Source: Thalassospiraceae bacterium LMO-JJ14 (lineage in GTDB: Bacteria; Pseudomonadota; Alphaproteobacteria; Rhodospirillales; Casp-alpha2). Taken from it: a stretch of 64,000 nucleotides of DNA. The DNA is taken from assembly GCA_021555105.2 (NCBI GenBank), contig CP134604.1:124001-188000 (forward strand), written 5' to 3'. A program made the translations under genes and the position numbers. A model generated the notes under the pieces. It saw nothing but the letters and a program-made list of their open reading frames with translations, did not search any database and was not told where the DNA came from. Positions 43,988-55,647 of the stretch are shown here, in pieces. How positions within the stretch are numbered: position 1 is the first letter of the stretch; each line of letters begins with the position of its first letter.

Positions 43988-44608
43988 TCAAAACCCACTG
44001 TAAGCTGGGAAGCCAACGTATGACCGTTCATGACGCGGCTTGTGATTGGCCATTCCAGGCTTCGTCAGGCACCCCTTTGGCGAGATATAGCTATCTATCC
44101 TGCGAACCGGATTTTCACTCCAAGTGATGTTAAAGGCAGCTAGCTTGGGAAAGAAGAACAGGCGGCTATAGGGAAGATGGTCATGTATCCACCAAGCCAG
44201 TGAACGCCAATCAGCACCTTCTTCGTAGCGATCAGCGAACCACGGGACAACGATACAGGCTGTTGCCCCCATATATCCGAAATTATCGAGACGGTCCCAG
44301 ATATGCTTGCCAGAGTTATAGTGGTTCGATCCGCAATTTAGTCTCTGTTGATGGCCAAAACCATTTACTGAACTGGAACGATAGGCCGACCTAATAGCGA
44401 TACCACCAAAGGATTTTGAAATTGGCTCCAATAGCTCGTTACACAGGCGCTTTCCCGCCGCGATGGCCAGTTCGGGGTCATTTGGAATATTCGGAATACC
44501 GTAGAAGCTAGAGATTTCACTGTATAAAAAATCTCTCATATAGAAGGATTCTGACAAACGGGTACGCCCGAACTGTTCAAGCGCCGCGATATCCGACACC
44601 GGTCTCAT
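43988..44608 (-). CDS. M15-like peptidase-fold protein, unknown substrate
   Basis: A 206-residue soluble protein with a segment IAIRSAYRSSSVNGFG and the downstream GKHIWDRLD, WWIHDHLPYS that recall D-Ala-D-Ala carboxypeptidases of the M15 group, where Arg-Ser-x-Tyr-Arg and the His/Asp ligands bind zinc and substrate. The exact metal ligands are not clear, so activity is uncertain. Conserved-looking parts (GATACIVVPWFADRY, FFPKLAAFNI, DSYISPKGCLTKPG) suggest a distinct family. It is the last gene before the right border of the island. Confidence 0.6.
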   Translation of the reverse strand: MRPVSDIAALEQFGRTRLSESFYMRDFLYSEISSFYGIPNIPNDPELAIAAGKRLCNELLEPISKSFGGIAIRSAYRSSSVNGFGHQQRLNCGSNHYNSGKHIWDRLDNFGYMGATACIVVPWFADRYEEGADWRSLAWWIHDHLPYSRLFFFPKLAAFNITWSENPVRRIDSYISPKGCLTKPGMANHKPRHERSYVGFPAYSGF

Positions 44609-44845
44609 AAGAGCCCTGACGCCTTCAACTTGATATTCGTCTCAACGGGAGAATGAGCTAATTCGTTCTTGGAGATCATAAGATTTGCAACCCGTTGCAC
44701 GGCGGGCTGCCTTCACAACCTACTGTGACCGAACTGTGTCCACCTCGATCCAGATTTATCCGCGTCAATCTGTGGAAATCGGCATTGCTGGATTTTTGAC
44801 ACACATAACTATCTGATATTATTAGGTTTCTATTGCATAGCTGCA

Positions 44846-44890
44846 CTCCGAAGGCAGAGGTCACAGGTTCGAATCCTGTCGGGTGCGCCA
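44846..44890 (+). repeat. attR-type copy of the 45-bp direct repeat (tRNA-Arg remnant)
   Basis: Identical to 30243-30287 from ctccgaagg to gcgcca. The acceptor 5' half and D-arm are missing, so it is not a tRNA gene. The 340 bp between the M15-like gene and the TauE gene hold only this site and, just right of it, iterated AGCCA(A)TT-type short repeats up to 44945. Confidence 0.95.
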
Positions 44891-44949
44891 ATTTCGCCAG
44901 CCAATTCAAACAGCCAATTTTAGCCAGACAATTTCAGCCAGCCAGCCCT

Positions 44950-45720
44950 TTACAGCCAGCCCTTGCCGAGCGCGCCGTCGTAGATCAGCTTGATTCCGGC
45001 GACGAACAGCAGCACATAGCAGACCTTGTAGAAGGTCTCTGCATCGATGATCCGGATCAGCTTCCAGCCCATCCACACCCCCAGCGGCACCGCCGGCATC
45101 AGCACCAGGCTGGTGCTCAGGTTGTCGCTCGAGAACTGCCCCAGCCACAGATACGGCCAGATCTTCACCTGATTGACGATAAAGAAGAAATACACGTTGG
45201 TGCCGACGAACACCCGCTTGTCGAGCCGCTGCGGCAGCAAAAACATCTTCACCGGGCCGCCGCCGGCATGGGCGACGAAACTGGTGAACCCGCCCAGCGC
45301 ACCGCACAGCGCACCGAACCAGCGGCCCCAGCGCGTTTCCGCACTGACCGGCGCCTGCTGCACGAAATAGGTCAATGAAAAGATCAGCGAAAGCCCGCCC
45401 AGCATGAGGCGGATCGCGTCGTCATCGAGATGTCGGAAGGTCAGCGCGCCGATGCCGATGCCGACAACCGCGCCCGGCACCATCGCCACGAGGTTGCCGC
45501 GATGGAAATCCCGCCGGTAGCCCCAGATGTTGAACAGGTCGATGGTGCACAGGATCGGCAGCATGATCGCCGCCGCCGCCACGGGCGAAATGAAAACCGC
45601 CATGATCGGCACCGAAAGCTGCCCCAGCCCGCCGCCGAGACCGCTTTTCGAGATGCCGGTGATGAGCACGGCGAAAAGCGCGGCGGCAATGAATACCGGA
45701 TCAAAAGTCGCTTCGAACAC
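44950..45720 (-). CDS. TauE/SafE-family permease
   Basis: A 256-residue multipass membrane protein of the sulfite exporter TauE/SafE family, with the repeat-start motif AVLITGISKSGLGGGLGQLS, PVAAAAIMLPIL and the second-half FTSFVAHAGGGPVKMFLLPQ. Family members move sulfite, sulfonates or other organic anions; the substrate here is unknown. It is the first chromosomal gene right of the island. Confidence 0.85.
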   Translation of the reverse strand: MFEATFDPVFIAAALFAVLITGISKSGLGGGLGQLSVPIMAVFISPVAAAAIMLPILCTIDLFNIWGYRRDFHRGNLVAMVPGAVVGIGIGALTFRHLDDDAIRLMLGGLSLIFSLTYFVQQAPVSAETRWGRWFGALCGALGGFTSFVAHAGGGPVKMFLLPQRLDKRVFVGTNVYFFFIVNQVKIWPYLWLGQFSSDNLSTSLVLMPAVPLGVWMGWKLIRIIDAETFYKVCYVLLFVAGIKLIYDGALGKGWL

Positions 45721-45830
45721 GGGACGGCGCTTTCAGGTTCAAGGGCTGCAAGGCGGGGTACTACCCTAATAAATGCATCCACCCGGCAAGTTACAAGTCA
45801 TCCCCCGTCCGGGTCCGGTCAGATACCCGC

Positions 45831-48353
<2,523 letters not shown>

Positions 48354-49511
48354 TCAGGCATCGAAGGCGCAAAGCGCGCCGTCTGCCACTTGAAAAAATT
48401 CGGACCGATCCCGCATGCCGTCAAACAGGCCGGGGTCGGTACCGGTCATCCATGCCTGGGTGTTCAGGCCGTCGATCAGGTCGAACAATGCCGTGCGCCG
48501 CGCCTGATCGAGATGCGCCGCAACCTCGTCCAGAAGCAGGATCGGCGATGCGCCGCGCTCAACGCCCTGCATCCGGGCATGCGCCAGAACAAGGCCGATC
48601 AGCAGCGCCTTCTGCTCGCCCGTCGAACACAGTGCCGCTTCGCGCTGCTTCGCGGCGTGGCGGACCTCCAGATCGGTCCGGTGCGGTCCGCTGCGCGTGC
48701 GCCCGTCATGCGCATCGCGGTGGCGATCTTCGGACAATTGCCGGCGCAGCCGTTCCTCGGCGGCCAATGCCGGCATTTCGTCGAGCCAGCCTTCGGGGCC
48801 GCCGGCAAGTGCCAGTTCGGCACCGGGAAACGGCCCCATGCGATGCGCCGAGCCGGTATCGATAAACGCCGCCAGCCGGCCCACCATGTCGCGCCGCGCC
48901 GCGGCCACGGCCATGCCCTTTTCCGCCATGGTCGCTTCCAGCGCATCGAGCCAGGTGGCGTCCGCCCCCGACCCGTGTTCCGACAACAGCCGCGCGCGCT
49001 CACGCATGGCCTGTTCATAGGCGCTGACGCGCCCCGCATGCGCCGGATCGGCGGCATAGACGAGGCGGTCGAGAAAACGTCTTCGCGCACCCGGCCCTTC
49101 GATAAACAAACCGTCCATCTGCGGCGTCAGCCAGACCACGGCGACATGTTCGGCCAATGCGCTTTGCGCACGTTCCGTCTGCCCGTCGACCCGGACCACC
49201 CGGCGTTCGCGGACGTTGCCCGGTTCCGGATCAAGGCCGGTGCCGATCGTTACAGGCCCGTCGGGCCCCGTGATATCCGCGGCGACGGCCCAGTAGCGGC
49301 CTTCGGCAGCGCTTTCGGCGCCTGCGTCGGTGCGGGTCACCTCGCCCAGCCTGGCACGGCGCAACCCGCGCCCGGGCGCAAGGAAGGAAACGGCTTCGAG
49401 AATATTCGTTTTTCCGGCGCCGTTGACGCCCGTCAGGATAACGCTCTGTCCGTTCGACGTCAGACGGGTCTGGGCGTGGTTCCTGAAATCCGTCAGCGTC
49501 AGCCGTGTCAC
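48354..49511 (-). CDS. recF: DNA replication and repair protein RecF
   Basis: An SMC-like ATPase that loads RecA at single-strand gaps through RecOR. Motifs are Walker A GVNGAGKTN, the signature region GEQKALLIG and Walker B-like ILLLDEVAAHLD. The frame is open to TTG 49595, but the family start (TRLTLTDFRNH) begins at GTG 49509-49511, giving 385 residues, the usual size; I choose this start without a strong ribosome-binding site. It lies between dnaN and gyrB. Confidence 0.92.
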   Translation of the reverse strand: MTRLTLTDFRNHAQTRLTSNGQSVILTGVNGAGKTNILEAVSFLAPGRGLRRARLGEVTRTDAGAESAAEGRYWAVAADITGPDGPVTIGTGLDPEPGNVRERRVVRVDGQTERAQSALAEHVAVVWLTPQMDGLFIEGPGARRRFLDRLVYAADPAHAGRVSAYEQAMRERARLLSEHGSGADATWLDALEATMAEKGMAVAAARRDMVGRLAAFIDTGSAHRMGPFPGAELALAGGPEGWLDEMPALAAEERLRRQLSEDRHRDAHDGRTRSGPHRTDLEVRHAAKQREAALCSTGEQKALLIGLVLAHARMQGVERGASPILLLDEVAAHLDQARRTALFDLIDGLNTQAWMTGTDPGLFDGMRDRSEFFQVADGALCAFDA

Positions 49512-49620
49512 GGCGACGCGCTGTCCATGGACATTTTCCTGAGCCGACAAGGGTTCGGCGCTCAAGCTTCGGGAAATCGCCGCTATACCTGTCAAAATCT
49601 TCCGTCCACGTCGTTTACCA

Positions 49621-50736
49621 TCAAACCCGCATCGGCATCAGCACGTAGATCGTTCCGGTGTCGTCGGAACCGCGGATAATCGTCGGCGAGGCGGCATCCG
49701 CCAGCATGAAGATGGCGGTGTCGCTGTCGATCTGGCGCGCGATATCCAGCAGATAGGCAGAGTTGAAACCGATCTCGATGTTATCGAGACCGTAGCCGAT
49801 TTCGATCTCTTCCTGGGCCGTGCCGTTTTCCGGGCTCGACGCCGACAGCGACAGCGTATCGCCGCCGATGGCCAGCTTCACGGCGCGGGATTTCTCCGAC
49901 GAAATCGCCGACACGCGGTCGACCGCATCCGACAGCGCCTTGCGGCTTACCGTCATTTCCTTGTCGTTGCCCGTGGGGATGACGCGCTGATAATCCGGGA
50001 AGGTCCCGTCGATCAGCTTCGACGTCAGGATCGCATCGTCGAACGAGAAACGGATTTTCGCTTCGGAGAGTGAAATTTCGATGTCGTCGCCGGTTTCGTC
50101 GATCAGCTTGCGGATTTCACCGACCGTCTTGCGCGGCACGATCACGCCCGGCATGCCCTCGGCGCCAGCCGGCAGCGGCAGCTCGACGCTGGCAAGGCGA
50201 TGCCCGTCCGTGGAAACGGCGCGCAGCACCTGGGTGCCGTCACGATCGAAGACATGCAGATAGATGCCGTTCAGATAATAACGGGTTTCCTCCGTCGAGA
50301 TCGCAAACCGGGTACGGTCGATCAGTTCCCTGAGATCGCCGGCGGGCAGCGAAAACGTATGCCCGTATTCGCCGCCGGCCATGACCGGAAAATCCTCGGT
50401 CGGCAGGCATGAAAGGGTGAAACGCGAGCGGCCGGCACGGATCGTCAGCTTGCCGTCCCCGGGCGCTTCCAGTTCGATCTGCGCGCCGTCGGGCAGCTTG
50501 CGGACGATCTCGAAGAACGTCAGCGCCGGCGCCGTCGTTGCACCCGGCGTTGAAATATCGGCGGGAACGCTCTCGACGATATCCAGATCCATATCCGTCG
50601 CGTTGAGCGAAAGCTGTTCGCCGTCCGCTTCAATCTTCACATTCGACAAAATCGGAATTGTATTTCTGCGTTCGACAACGCTTTGCACGTGTCCGAGGGA
50701 GCGTAAAAGATTCGTCCGTTCGATCGTCAGTTTCAT
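49621..50736 (-). CDS. dnaN: DNA polymerase III sliding clamp (beta subunit)
   Basis: The ring-shaped clamp that tethers DNA polymerase III to the template. The 371 residues form three repeats of the clamp fold, starting MKLTIERTNLLRSLGHVQSV and ending in the conserved YVLMPMRV. It lies downstream of dnaA in the same direction, with a 281-bp gap that probably carries its own promoter. Confidence 0.97.
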   Translation of the reverse strand: MKLTIERTNLLRSLGHVQSVVERRNTIPILSNVKIEADGEQLSLNATDMDLDIVESVPADISTPGATTAPALTFFEIVRKLPDGAQIELEAPGDGKLTIRAGRSRFTLSCLPTEDFPVMAGGEYGHTFSLPAGDLRELIDRTRFAISTEETRYYLNGIYLHVFDRDGTQVLRAVSTDGHRLASVELPLPAGAEGMPGVIVPRKTVGEIRKLIDETGDDIEISLSEAKIRFSFDDAILTSKLIDGTFPDYQRVIPTGNDKEMTVSRKALSDAVDRVSAISSEKSRAVKLAIGGDTLSLSASSPENGTAQEEIEIGYGLDNIEIGFNSAYLLDIARQIDSDTAIFMLADAASPTIIRGSDDTGTIYVLMPMRV

Positions 50737-50985
50737 TACCTAAAGCCCACATTTCTATCCGGTGCGGCGCACGGCAGCGCCCATCGCAGTTCAAATTCAA
50801 CGCCTTGAAATATCCGATGAAAAATCGGCAAAATGTCGCCTGAAACGCTGAAAATCAGCAAATTTTCCAGGTGCCGAAAGGCGTTCGCAAGTATAGCAGA
50901 CGTTAACCATGACCCAAGCCTTTTAACGGCCGGTTAAGCCGCGAAAAGCGCCTGAATTAATGGTTTACAATCAAGGGCTTGGGCA

Positions 50986-51005
50986 GGCCCCGCATCTTCG
51001 GGGCC
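50986..51005. terminator. GC-rich hairpin after dnaA
   Basis: GGCCCCG / CGGGGCC with a 6-nt loop, 13 bp past the dnaA stop. There is no T-run, so it is at best a weak or Rho-assisted terminator. Further GGGCC-type repeats next to it offer alternative pairings. Confidence 0.4.
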
Positions 51006-51017
51006 CGGGCCTGGGCC

Positions 51018-52448
51018 TCAGCCTTCCAGCATGCGGCGCAAAAGCTCGACATCTTCCGCGAATCCGGGATCCATCGACTTCAGCTCTTCGACCTTTTTAA
51101 CGGCATGCATCACGGTCGTATGATCCCTGCCGCCGAACTTGCGGCCGATTTCCGGCAGCGAACGCGCCGTCAGCTGCTTGGCCAAATACATGGCCACCTG
51201 ACGCGGACGGGCCACCGAGCGCGCACGCCGGGCGGAATGCATATCCGAAATCCGGATGTTGAAGTGGTTCGCCACCTGCTTCTGGATTTCTTCGATGGTG
51301 ACGCGGCGGTCGTTGGCGCGCAGCAGATCGTGCAGCACCTCCTGTGTCGCCTCGATGGTGATGTCACGGCCGATCAGTTGCGCATGGGCAACGACCCGGT
51401 TCAGCCCGCCTTCGAGCTCGCGCACGTTGGACGTGATCTTGTGTGCCAGGAACTCCATGACCTTGGGCGGAATGTCGGCGCGGATTTGCGCCGCCTTGGA
51501 CTGCAGAATGCCGAGCCGAAGCTCATACGTGGTCGCATGAATATCGGCGACAAGCCCGCAGTTGAGGCGTGAAATCAGGCGCTCTTCCATGCCGACGAGA
51601 TCGGACGGGGACTTGTCCGCCGAAATGACGATCTGCCGCCCCTGATCCACCAGCGCATTGAAAGTGTGGAAGAATTCCTCTTGCGTTGATTCCTTGCCGG
51701 CAATGAACTGGACGTCGTCGATCATCAGCACGTCGACCGAGCGGAACTGATTCTTGAAGTCCATGGTCGTGCTTTCGCGGATCGCCTGCACGAAACGGTG
51801 CATGAACTTTTCCGCCGACAGGTAGAGCACGGTCCGGTCCGGATCGGTCTGGCGGATATGCCAGGCGATGGCGTGCATCAGGTGCGTCTTGCCAAGGCCG
51901 ACGCCGCCGTAAAGGAACAGCGGATTGAACGGCACCCTGTCGGCTTCGGCGACACGCCGGGCGGCGGCGTAAGCGAACTCGTTGGGCTTGCCGACGACAA
52001 AATTCTCGAACACGAAACGCGGATCGATGGCGGCGCTCAGCCCCTGCCGTGCGCCGGACATGTCTGCGTGGCCGTCACCGGCGGGCGGGGTTTGGCGGCG
52101 GATCGACCCTTCGCGGGGTTGCGCCGGGGAACGGTCGCTGCGCACGGAAACCTCGAGCGAAGCCACTTCCGGCGCTTCCGATTGCCAAAGTGTCGCAATA
52201 CGCTCGGCATAATGGGCAACGACCCAATCACGCATGAAACGGGTCGGCACGGTGACATGCACCACACCGTCTTCGACGGTGCGGATCTTCATCGGCTTGA
52301 TCCAGCTCTGGAATGCAGCCTCACCGATCTCGTCGCGAAGTTGCGCGTTTACAGTATTCCACTGCGCAAGGACCACATCCTTATCCGCATCGTGATGCGG
52401 ACCGTCCTCGGTGTTCGATGTGGCGTCGAATGACGTCGCGTCGATCAT
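51018..52448 (-). CDS. dnaA: Chromosomal replication initiator DnaA
   Basis: An ATP-dependent initiator that opens the origin. The 476-residue protein has domain I (LRDEIGEAAFQSWIKPM), a variable acidic-basic linker, the AAA+ domain with Walker A GGVGLGKTHL and Walker B VLMIDDVQF, and the C-terminal DNA-binding domain with the signature GGRDHTTVMHAVKKVE. Two GANTC sites lie 27-42 nt upstream of the start (52475-52479 and 52486-52490), matching the CcrM-methylated sites that control dnaA in Caulobacter. Confidence 0.97.
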   Translation of the reverse strand: MIDATSFDATSNTEDGPHHDADKDVVLAQWNTVNAQLRDEIGEAAFQSWIKPMKIRTVEDGVVHVTVPTRFMRDWVVAHYAERIATLWQSEAPEVASLEVSVRSDRSPAQPREGSIRRQTPPAGDGHADMSGARQGLSAAIDPRFVFENFVVGKPNEFAYAAARRVAEADRVPFNPLFLYGGVGLGKTHLMHAIAWHIRQTDPDRTVLYLSAEKFMHRFVQAIRESTTMDFKNQFRSVDVLMIDDVQFIAGKESTQEEFFHTFNALVDQGRQIVISADKSPSDLVGMEERLISRLNCGLVADIHATTYELRLGILQSKAAQIRADIPPKVMEFLAHKITSNVRELEGGLNRVVAHAQLIGRDITIEATQEVLHDLLRANDRRVTIEEIQKQVANHFNIRISDMHSARRARSVARPRQVAMYLAKQLTARSLPEIGRKFGGRDHTTVMHAVKKVEELKSMDPGFAEDVELLRRMLEG

Positions 52449-53116
52449 GCGTCGGCTGCCCCCCTTAAATAGGCGATTCTTTCATGACTCCGGCCGAAAC
52501 CGGCGTCTTTATTTTTAATCCGGATAAATGACGAAAAGAGGATTATTTGAGCATCGCCCAAACAAGCTAATGAGACTTCACGCTTAAGTTCTTATCGAAA
52601 CCTGCCGGCGCTCCCCCATAAAAGAACCGAACGGCTTCATTTTGAACACGCCACCCCTTGCCCGCCTTAACGGCCACCGGCAAAAGACCGCCCCCCTTGC
52701 AAATCCTTCCCTCATATATCCAGACAAAGTAATAAAATAAAATCTTTATATAGAACTAAATGACAAAACAAATGCACATAAAATACTTAAACAATAGAAT
52801 AAAGCTTAATGCTTACTGTGATTTATCGAGTTTTCATATTGATATAATGATCTTCGGATATTACGACCACACCTCCGAGGCAGCGACGTCGCGGCGGACG
52901 TCCGCCTGCTTGTCTTGACGGCTTGGATATTACGAACCTCGGTCACGGCTGACAACATGATCGAAAGGAGAACAGGGCAAATAAACTTAAATAAAAAACT
53001 TGACTCTCGTTACCTGCTTGAAAGCGCGGCGTTTTTGTTCAAGCCCATGGTGAGCAAGGGTTTGCGCCGCTCATAGCGGGCTACTACCTACATATAAACC
53101 GTCCCCATGCGCGCAC
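52449..53116. other. A+T-rich non-coding region upstream of dnaA, candidate origin or promoter region
   Basis: About 670 bp without a supported gene between dnaA and the rpsT terminator. It holds a long A+T-rich stretch (about 52720-52855), a repeated 11-mer ggatattacga (52856-52866 and 52925-52935), several GANTC sites and only degenerate DnaA-box matches (7 of 9, for example around 52519 on the minus strand and 52591 on the plus strand). It surely contains the dnaA promoter; an origin function is possible but not shown. Confidence 0.35.
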
Positions 53117-53148
53117 GAAAAAGCCGCAAGTCTGAAAGACTGCGGCTT
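53117..53148 (-). terminator. Terminator of rpsT
   Basis: An AAGCCGCA(G)TCT stem (53121-53132 with 53137-53148, one bulge) is followed on the minus strand by five T. It lies 34 bp after the rpsT stop. Confidence 0.88.
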
Positions 53149-53182
53149 ATCAATACCTTGTTGGAAAAAGCGAAGAGATGGC

Positions 53183-53449
53183 TTAAGCGGCCATCCCTTT
53201 GATGCGGCGTGACAAGCGCGACAGCTTGCGCGATACGGCATTTCCAGCAAGTACATTTTTTTGTGCGCCACGTGCCATCAGCGGCTGGGCATTCTTGAAA
53301 GCGGCCTGGGCGGCGGCAACATCGCCACTGCCGATCGCTTCTTCGACTTTGCGGACAGCCGAACGGATCTCGCTGACACGCGTGCGGTTGATCTGGGTAC
53401 GCCGAGTGTTCTGGCGGATACGTTTTTTCGCGGATGCGCTGTTAGCCAT
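53183..53449 (-). CDS. rpsT: 30S ribosomal protein S20
   Basis: An 88-residue basic helical protein that binds 16S rRNA. The start [17 protein letters not shown] and the inner [19 protein letters not shown] motif are typical. It lies upstream of dnaA in the same direction, a neighbourhood seen in many Alphaproteobacteria. Confidence 0.97.
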   Translation of the reverse strand: MANSASAKKRIRQNTRRTQINRTRVSEIRSAVRKVEEAIGSGDVAAAQAAFKNAQPLMARGAQKNVLAGNAVSRKLSRLSRRIKGMAA

Positions 53450-53552
53450 CTCTAAAACCTCTTAAATTCAAACCCTTTGCTCATGGGACCGCGAGCTTAT
53501 ATAGACACTACCGCCGTCCGTCAAGCGGCTCTGGTGCGTTTCCGGCCCGCCT

Positions 53553-53933
53553 TCATTTTCCGCTGAACGGACTCACGGAAAAACCGACCACGGCGCCCCC
53601 CGCACCGTCCGCCTCGATCGCGATCTTCAAGCGCTCGCGCTCGCGCTGATACAGCCCCTCATCGAGACGCGCCCAGCCGAGTTGCGGCAAGACATCAGCA
53701 TAAAACCGGGCCGCTTCAAGCGGGCCGACATTGCCCCTGGCCTCGGCTTCGGCAATGCGCCCGCCGGCGGTATCGAACGCCACGGCGGCATTCTCGTTCT
53801 CGACCAGACCATCCATCAGCGGCAGATCCTCGATCACGGAAACGAAGCGGTCGCTGGCGGCGGCGGGTGCTGCGCCGGCGGCAAATGCCATCAGGCAAAG
53901 GATAAATGTCCGTATCACGAATGCGCGTATCAT
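53553..53933 (-). CDS. Small periplasmic protein, unknown function
   Basis: A 126-residue protein with signal peptide (FVIRTFILCLMAFAAGAAPA, then AASD). The mature part has DLPLMDGLVENENAAVAFDT, a helix-strand pattern and RERERLKIAIEADG. It begins 16 bp after the mutM stop and is probably co-transcribed with it. A longer frame is open to 54056 inside mutM, but ATG 53933 starts the signal peptide. No family is recognised. Confidence 0.65.
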   Translation of the reverse strand: MIRAFVIRTFILCLMAFAAGAAPAAASDRFVSVIEDLPLMDGLVENENAAVAFDTAGGRIAEAEARGNVGPLEAARFYADVLPQLGWARLDEGLYQRERERLKIAIEADGAGGAVVGFSVSPFSGK

Positions 53934-53949
53934 AGGTGTGCTTCTAACA

Positions 53950-54780
53950 TCAGCGCTGGCGTTTGGCACAGAAAAATGTCGAACGCCCGCCCTGGACGAT
54001 CTGCTGAATGGCATTTTCACAATCGCAATCCGGGCATTTCTCACCGCCCCGGCCATAGACCTTGAAGCGGTGCTGGAAGTATCCCAGTTCGCCGGACGTC
54101 TGGCGGTGATCGCGCAACGACGACCCCCCGGCGTCGATGGCTTCGTTCAACACATCGCGGATCGACTGCGCCAATCGGTCGGCGCGCCCGCCCTTCACCG
54201 TCCGCGCCATGCGCCTGGGCGAGATACCGGCCCGGTACAGGGCTTCCGAGGCATAGATGTTGCCGACCCCGGCCACCACACGCTGATCCAGCAACGCAAC
54301 CTTGATTGCCGTCCGGCGTTCGCCCAATCCCGCCGCCAGCGCAGCGCCGTCGAACGCGTTCGACAGCGGCTCCGGGCCTAGACCGCAAAGCAGCTTGTGC
54401 GTCGCCATTTGATCCGCCGCGAACAGGTCCATGAAGCCGAAGCGGCGCGGATCGTTATACCGGATCGTCACCCCGTCAGCGGTGATCAGCTCGACATGGT
54501 CATGCTTTTCCAGTGCCGGCGGCGCGTCCTTGTAGATCCGAAACCGCCCGGACATCCCCAGATGCGCCAATAAAACGAGATCGCCACTGAGGCGGATCAA
54601 CAGGTACTTTGCGCGGCGCTCGACACTGATCACCTTGCGGCCGGTCAACTGCGCGGCAAACCCGGGCGGCAGCGGAAACCGCAGATCCGGCCGGAACGCG
54701 CGGGCCCCGGCGATCACGGCACCTTCCAGAACGGGGGCAAGGCCGCGTCTGACGGTCTCGACTTCGGGCAATTCGGGCAT
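53950..54780 (-). CDS. mutM: Formamidopyrimidine-DNA glycosylase
   Basis: A base-excision glycosylase that removes 8-oxoguanine. The 276-residue protein starts with the catalytic Pro-Glu ([14 protein letters not shown]), has the conserved Lys in [20 protein letters not shown], the H2TH region ([13 protein letters not shown]) and a C-terminal zinc finger. In the finger the first three Cys are present (CPDC ... FFC), but the fourth position is Arg (FFCAKRQR, codon CGC instead of TGC). Spare Cys in CPDCDC may compensate. The rest is intact, so it is probably functional. Confidence 0.92.
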   Translation of the reverse strand: MPELPEVETVRRGLAPVLEGAVIAGARAFRPDLRFPLPPGFAAQLTGRKVISVERRAKYLLIRLSGDLVLLAHLGMSGRFRIYKDAPPALEKHDHVELITADGVTIRYNDPRRFGFMDLFAADQMATHKLLCGLGPEPLSNAFDGAALAAGLGERRTAIKVALLDQRVVAGVGNIYASEALYRAGISPRRMARTVKGGRADRLAQSIRDVLNEAIDAGGSSLRDHRQTSGELGYFQHRFKVYGRGGEKCPDCDCENAIQQIVQGGRSTFFCAKRQR

Positions 54781-54860
54781 AAACGGCTTCCCTATAAAAA
54801 GCGTCCAACAATGCGTGCAGAGCGTAGCGTCTTCGCTCCCGTTCGGCTATTGTCGCGTCC

Positions 54861-55637
54861 ATGGAAGAGCAAAAACAATCGCCCGACGCGGCAAAAGCCA
54901 AAACCGAGAAGGTCTCGTTCGGTTTCAGGGATGTCCTGCCCGGCGAAAAAACCGAGATGGTGCACGGCGTGTTCGCCTCGGTCGCCGGCAAATACGACCT
55001 GATGAACGACCTGATGAGCCTCGGCATCCACCGTCTGTGGAAAAGCGCGATGCTGGACTGGCTCAACCCGCAACCGGGCCAGACGCTGGTCGACGTCGGC
55101 GGCGGTACCGGGGATATCACCTTCCGCTGGCTGGAGCGCGGCGGCGGCCCGGCCCAGGTCATCGACTATTCGCCGGAAATGATCGGTGTCGGCCGCGACC
55201 GTGCCATCGACAAGGGCATTCTCGACGGTATCACGTGGACCGTCGGCAACGCCGAGGAACTGCCGCTCGAGAGCGCCTCCGTCGACGTCTATACCAGTGC
55301 CTTCTGCCTCCGCAATGTGGCCCGGCTCGACCGTGCCCTGGCCGAGGCCAGGCGCGTTTTGAAGCCGGGCGGGCGGTTCCTGTGCCTCGAATTCTCGCAC
55401 CTGATCGTCCCGGCGCTCGAAGAAGCTTACGATGCGTGGTCGTTCAAGGTGCTGCCGGCACTGGGCGAGCGCGTTGCCGCCGACCGGGAGTCCTATATCT
55501 ATCTGGCCGAAAGCATCCGCAAGTTCCCCGATCAGGACACCTTTGCCGGCATGATCCGCGACGCCGGCCTGGAACAGGTCAAGGTCCGCAACCTGTCGGC
55601 GGGCATTGCCGCGCTGCATTCCGCCTGGCGGCTCTGA
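54861..55637 (+). CDS. ubiE: Ubiquinone/menaquinone C-methyltransferase
   Basis: A SAM methyltransferase that adds the C2 methyl group in ubiquinone synthesis. The 258 residues show the family's [18 protein letters not shown] segment, motif [10 protein letters not shown] and the second signature [15 protein letters not shown]. It diverges from mutM and is followed after 10 bp by ubiB. Confidence 0.93.
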   Translation: MEEQKQSPDAAKAKTEKVSFGFRDVLPGEKTEMVHGVFASVAGKYDLMNDLMSLGIHRLWKSAMLDWLNPQPGQTLVDVGGGTGDITFRWLERGGGPAQVIDYSPEMIGVGRDRAIDKGILDGITWTVGNAEELPLESASVDVYTSAFCLRNVARLDRALAEARRVLKPGGRFLCLEFSHLIVPALEEAYDAWSFKVLPALGERVAADRESYIYLAESIRKFPDQDTFAGMIRDAGLEQVKVRNLSAGIAALHSAWRL

Positions 55638-55647
55638 GGCCCTTCAT

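Noticed and set aside
44846-44890. Second tRNA-Arg gene
   Set aside because: Only the 3' half is present; it is the attachment repeat.
44676-44909. 77-codon reverse frame over the right border
   Set aside because: It reads through the tRNA remnant; products containing [13 protein letters not shown] are typical artefacts of antisense tRNA sequence.
54500-55162. 220-codon reverse frame over the mutM-ubiE junction
   Set aside because: Shadow of ubiE; no features of its own.
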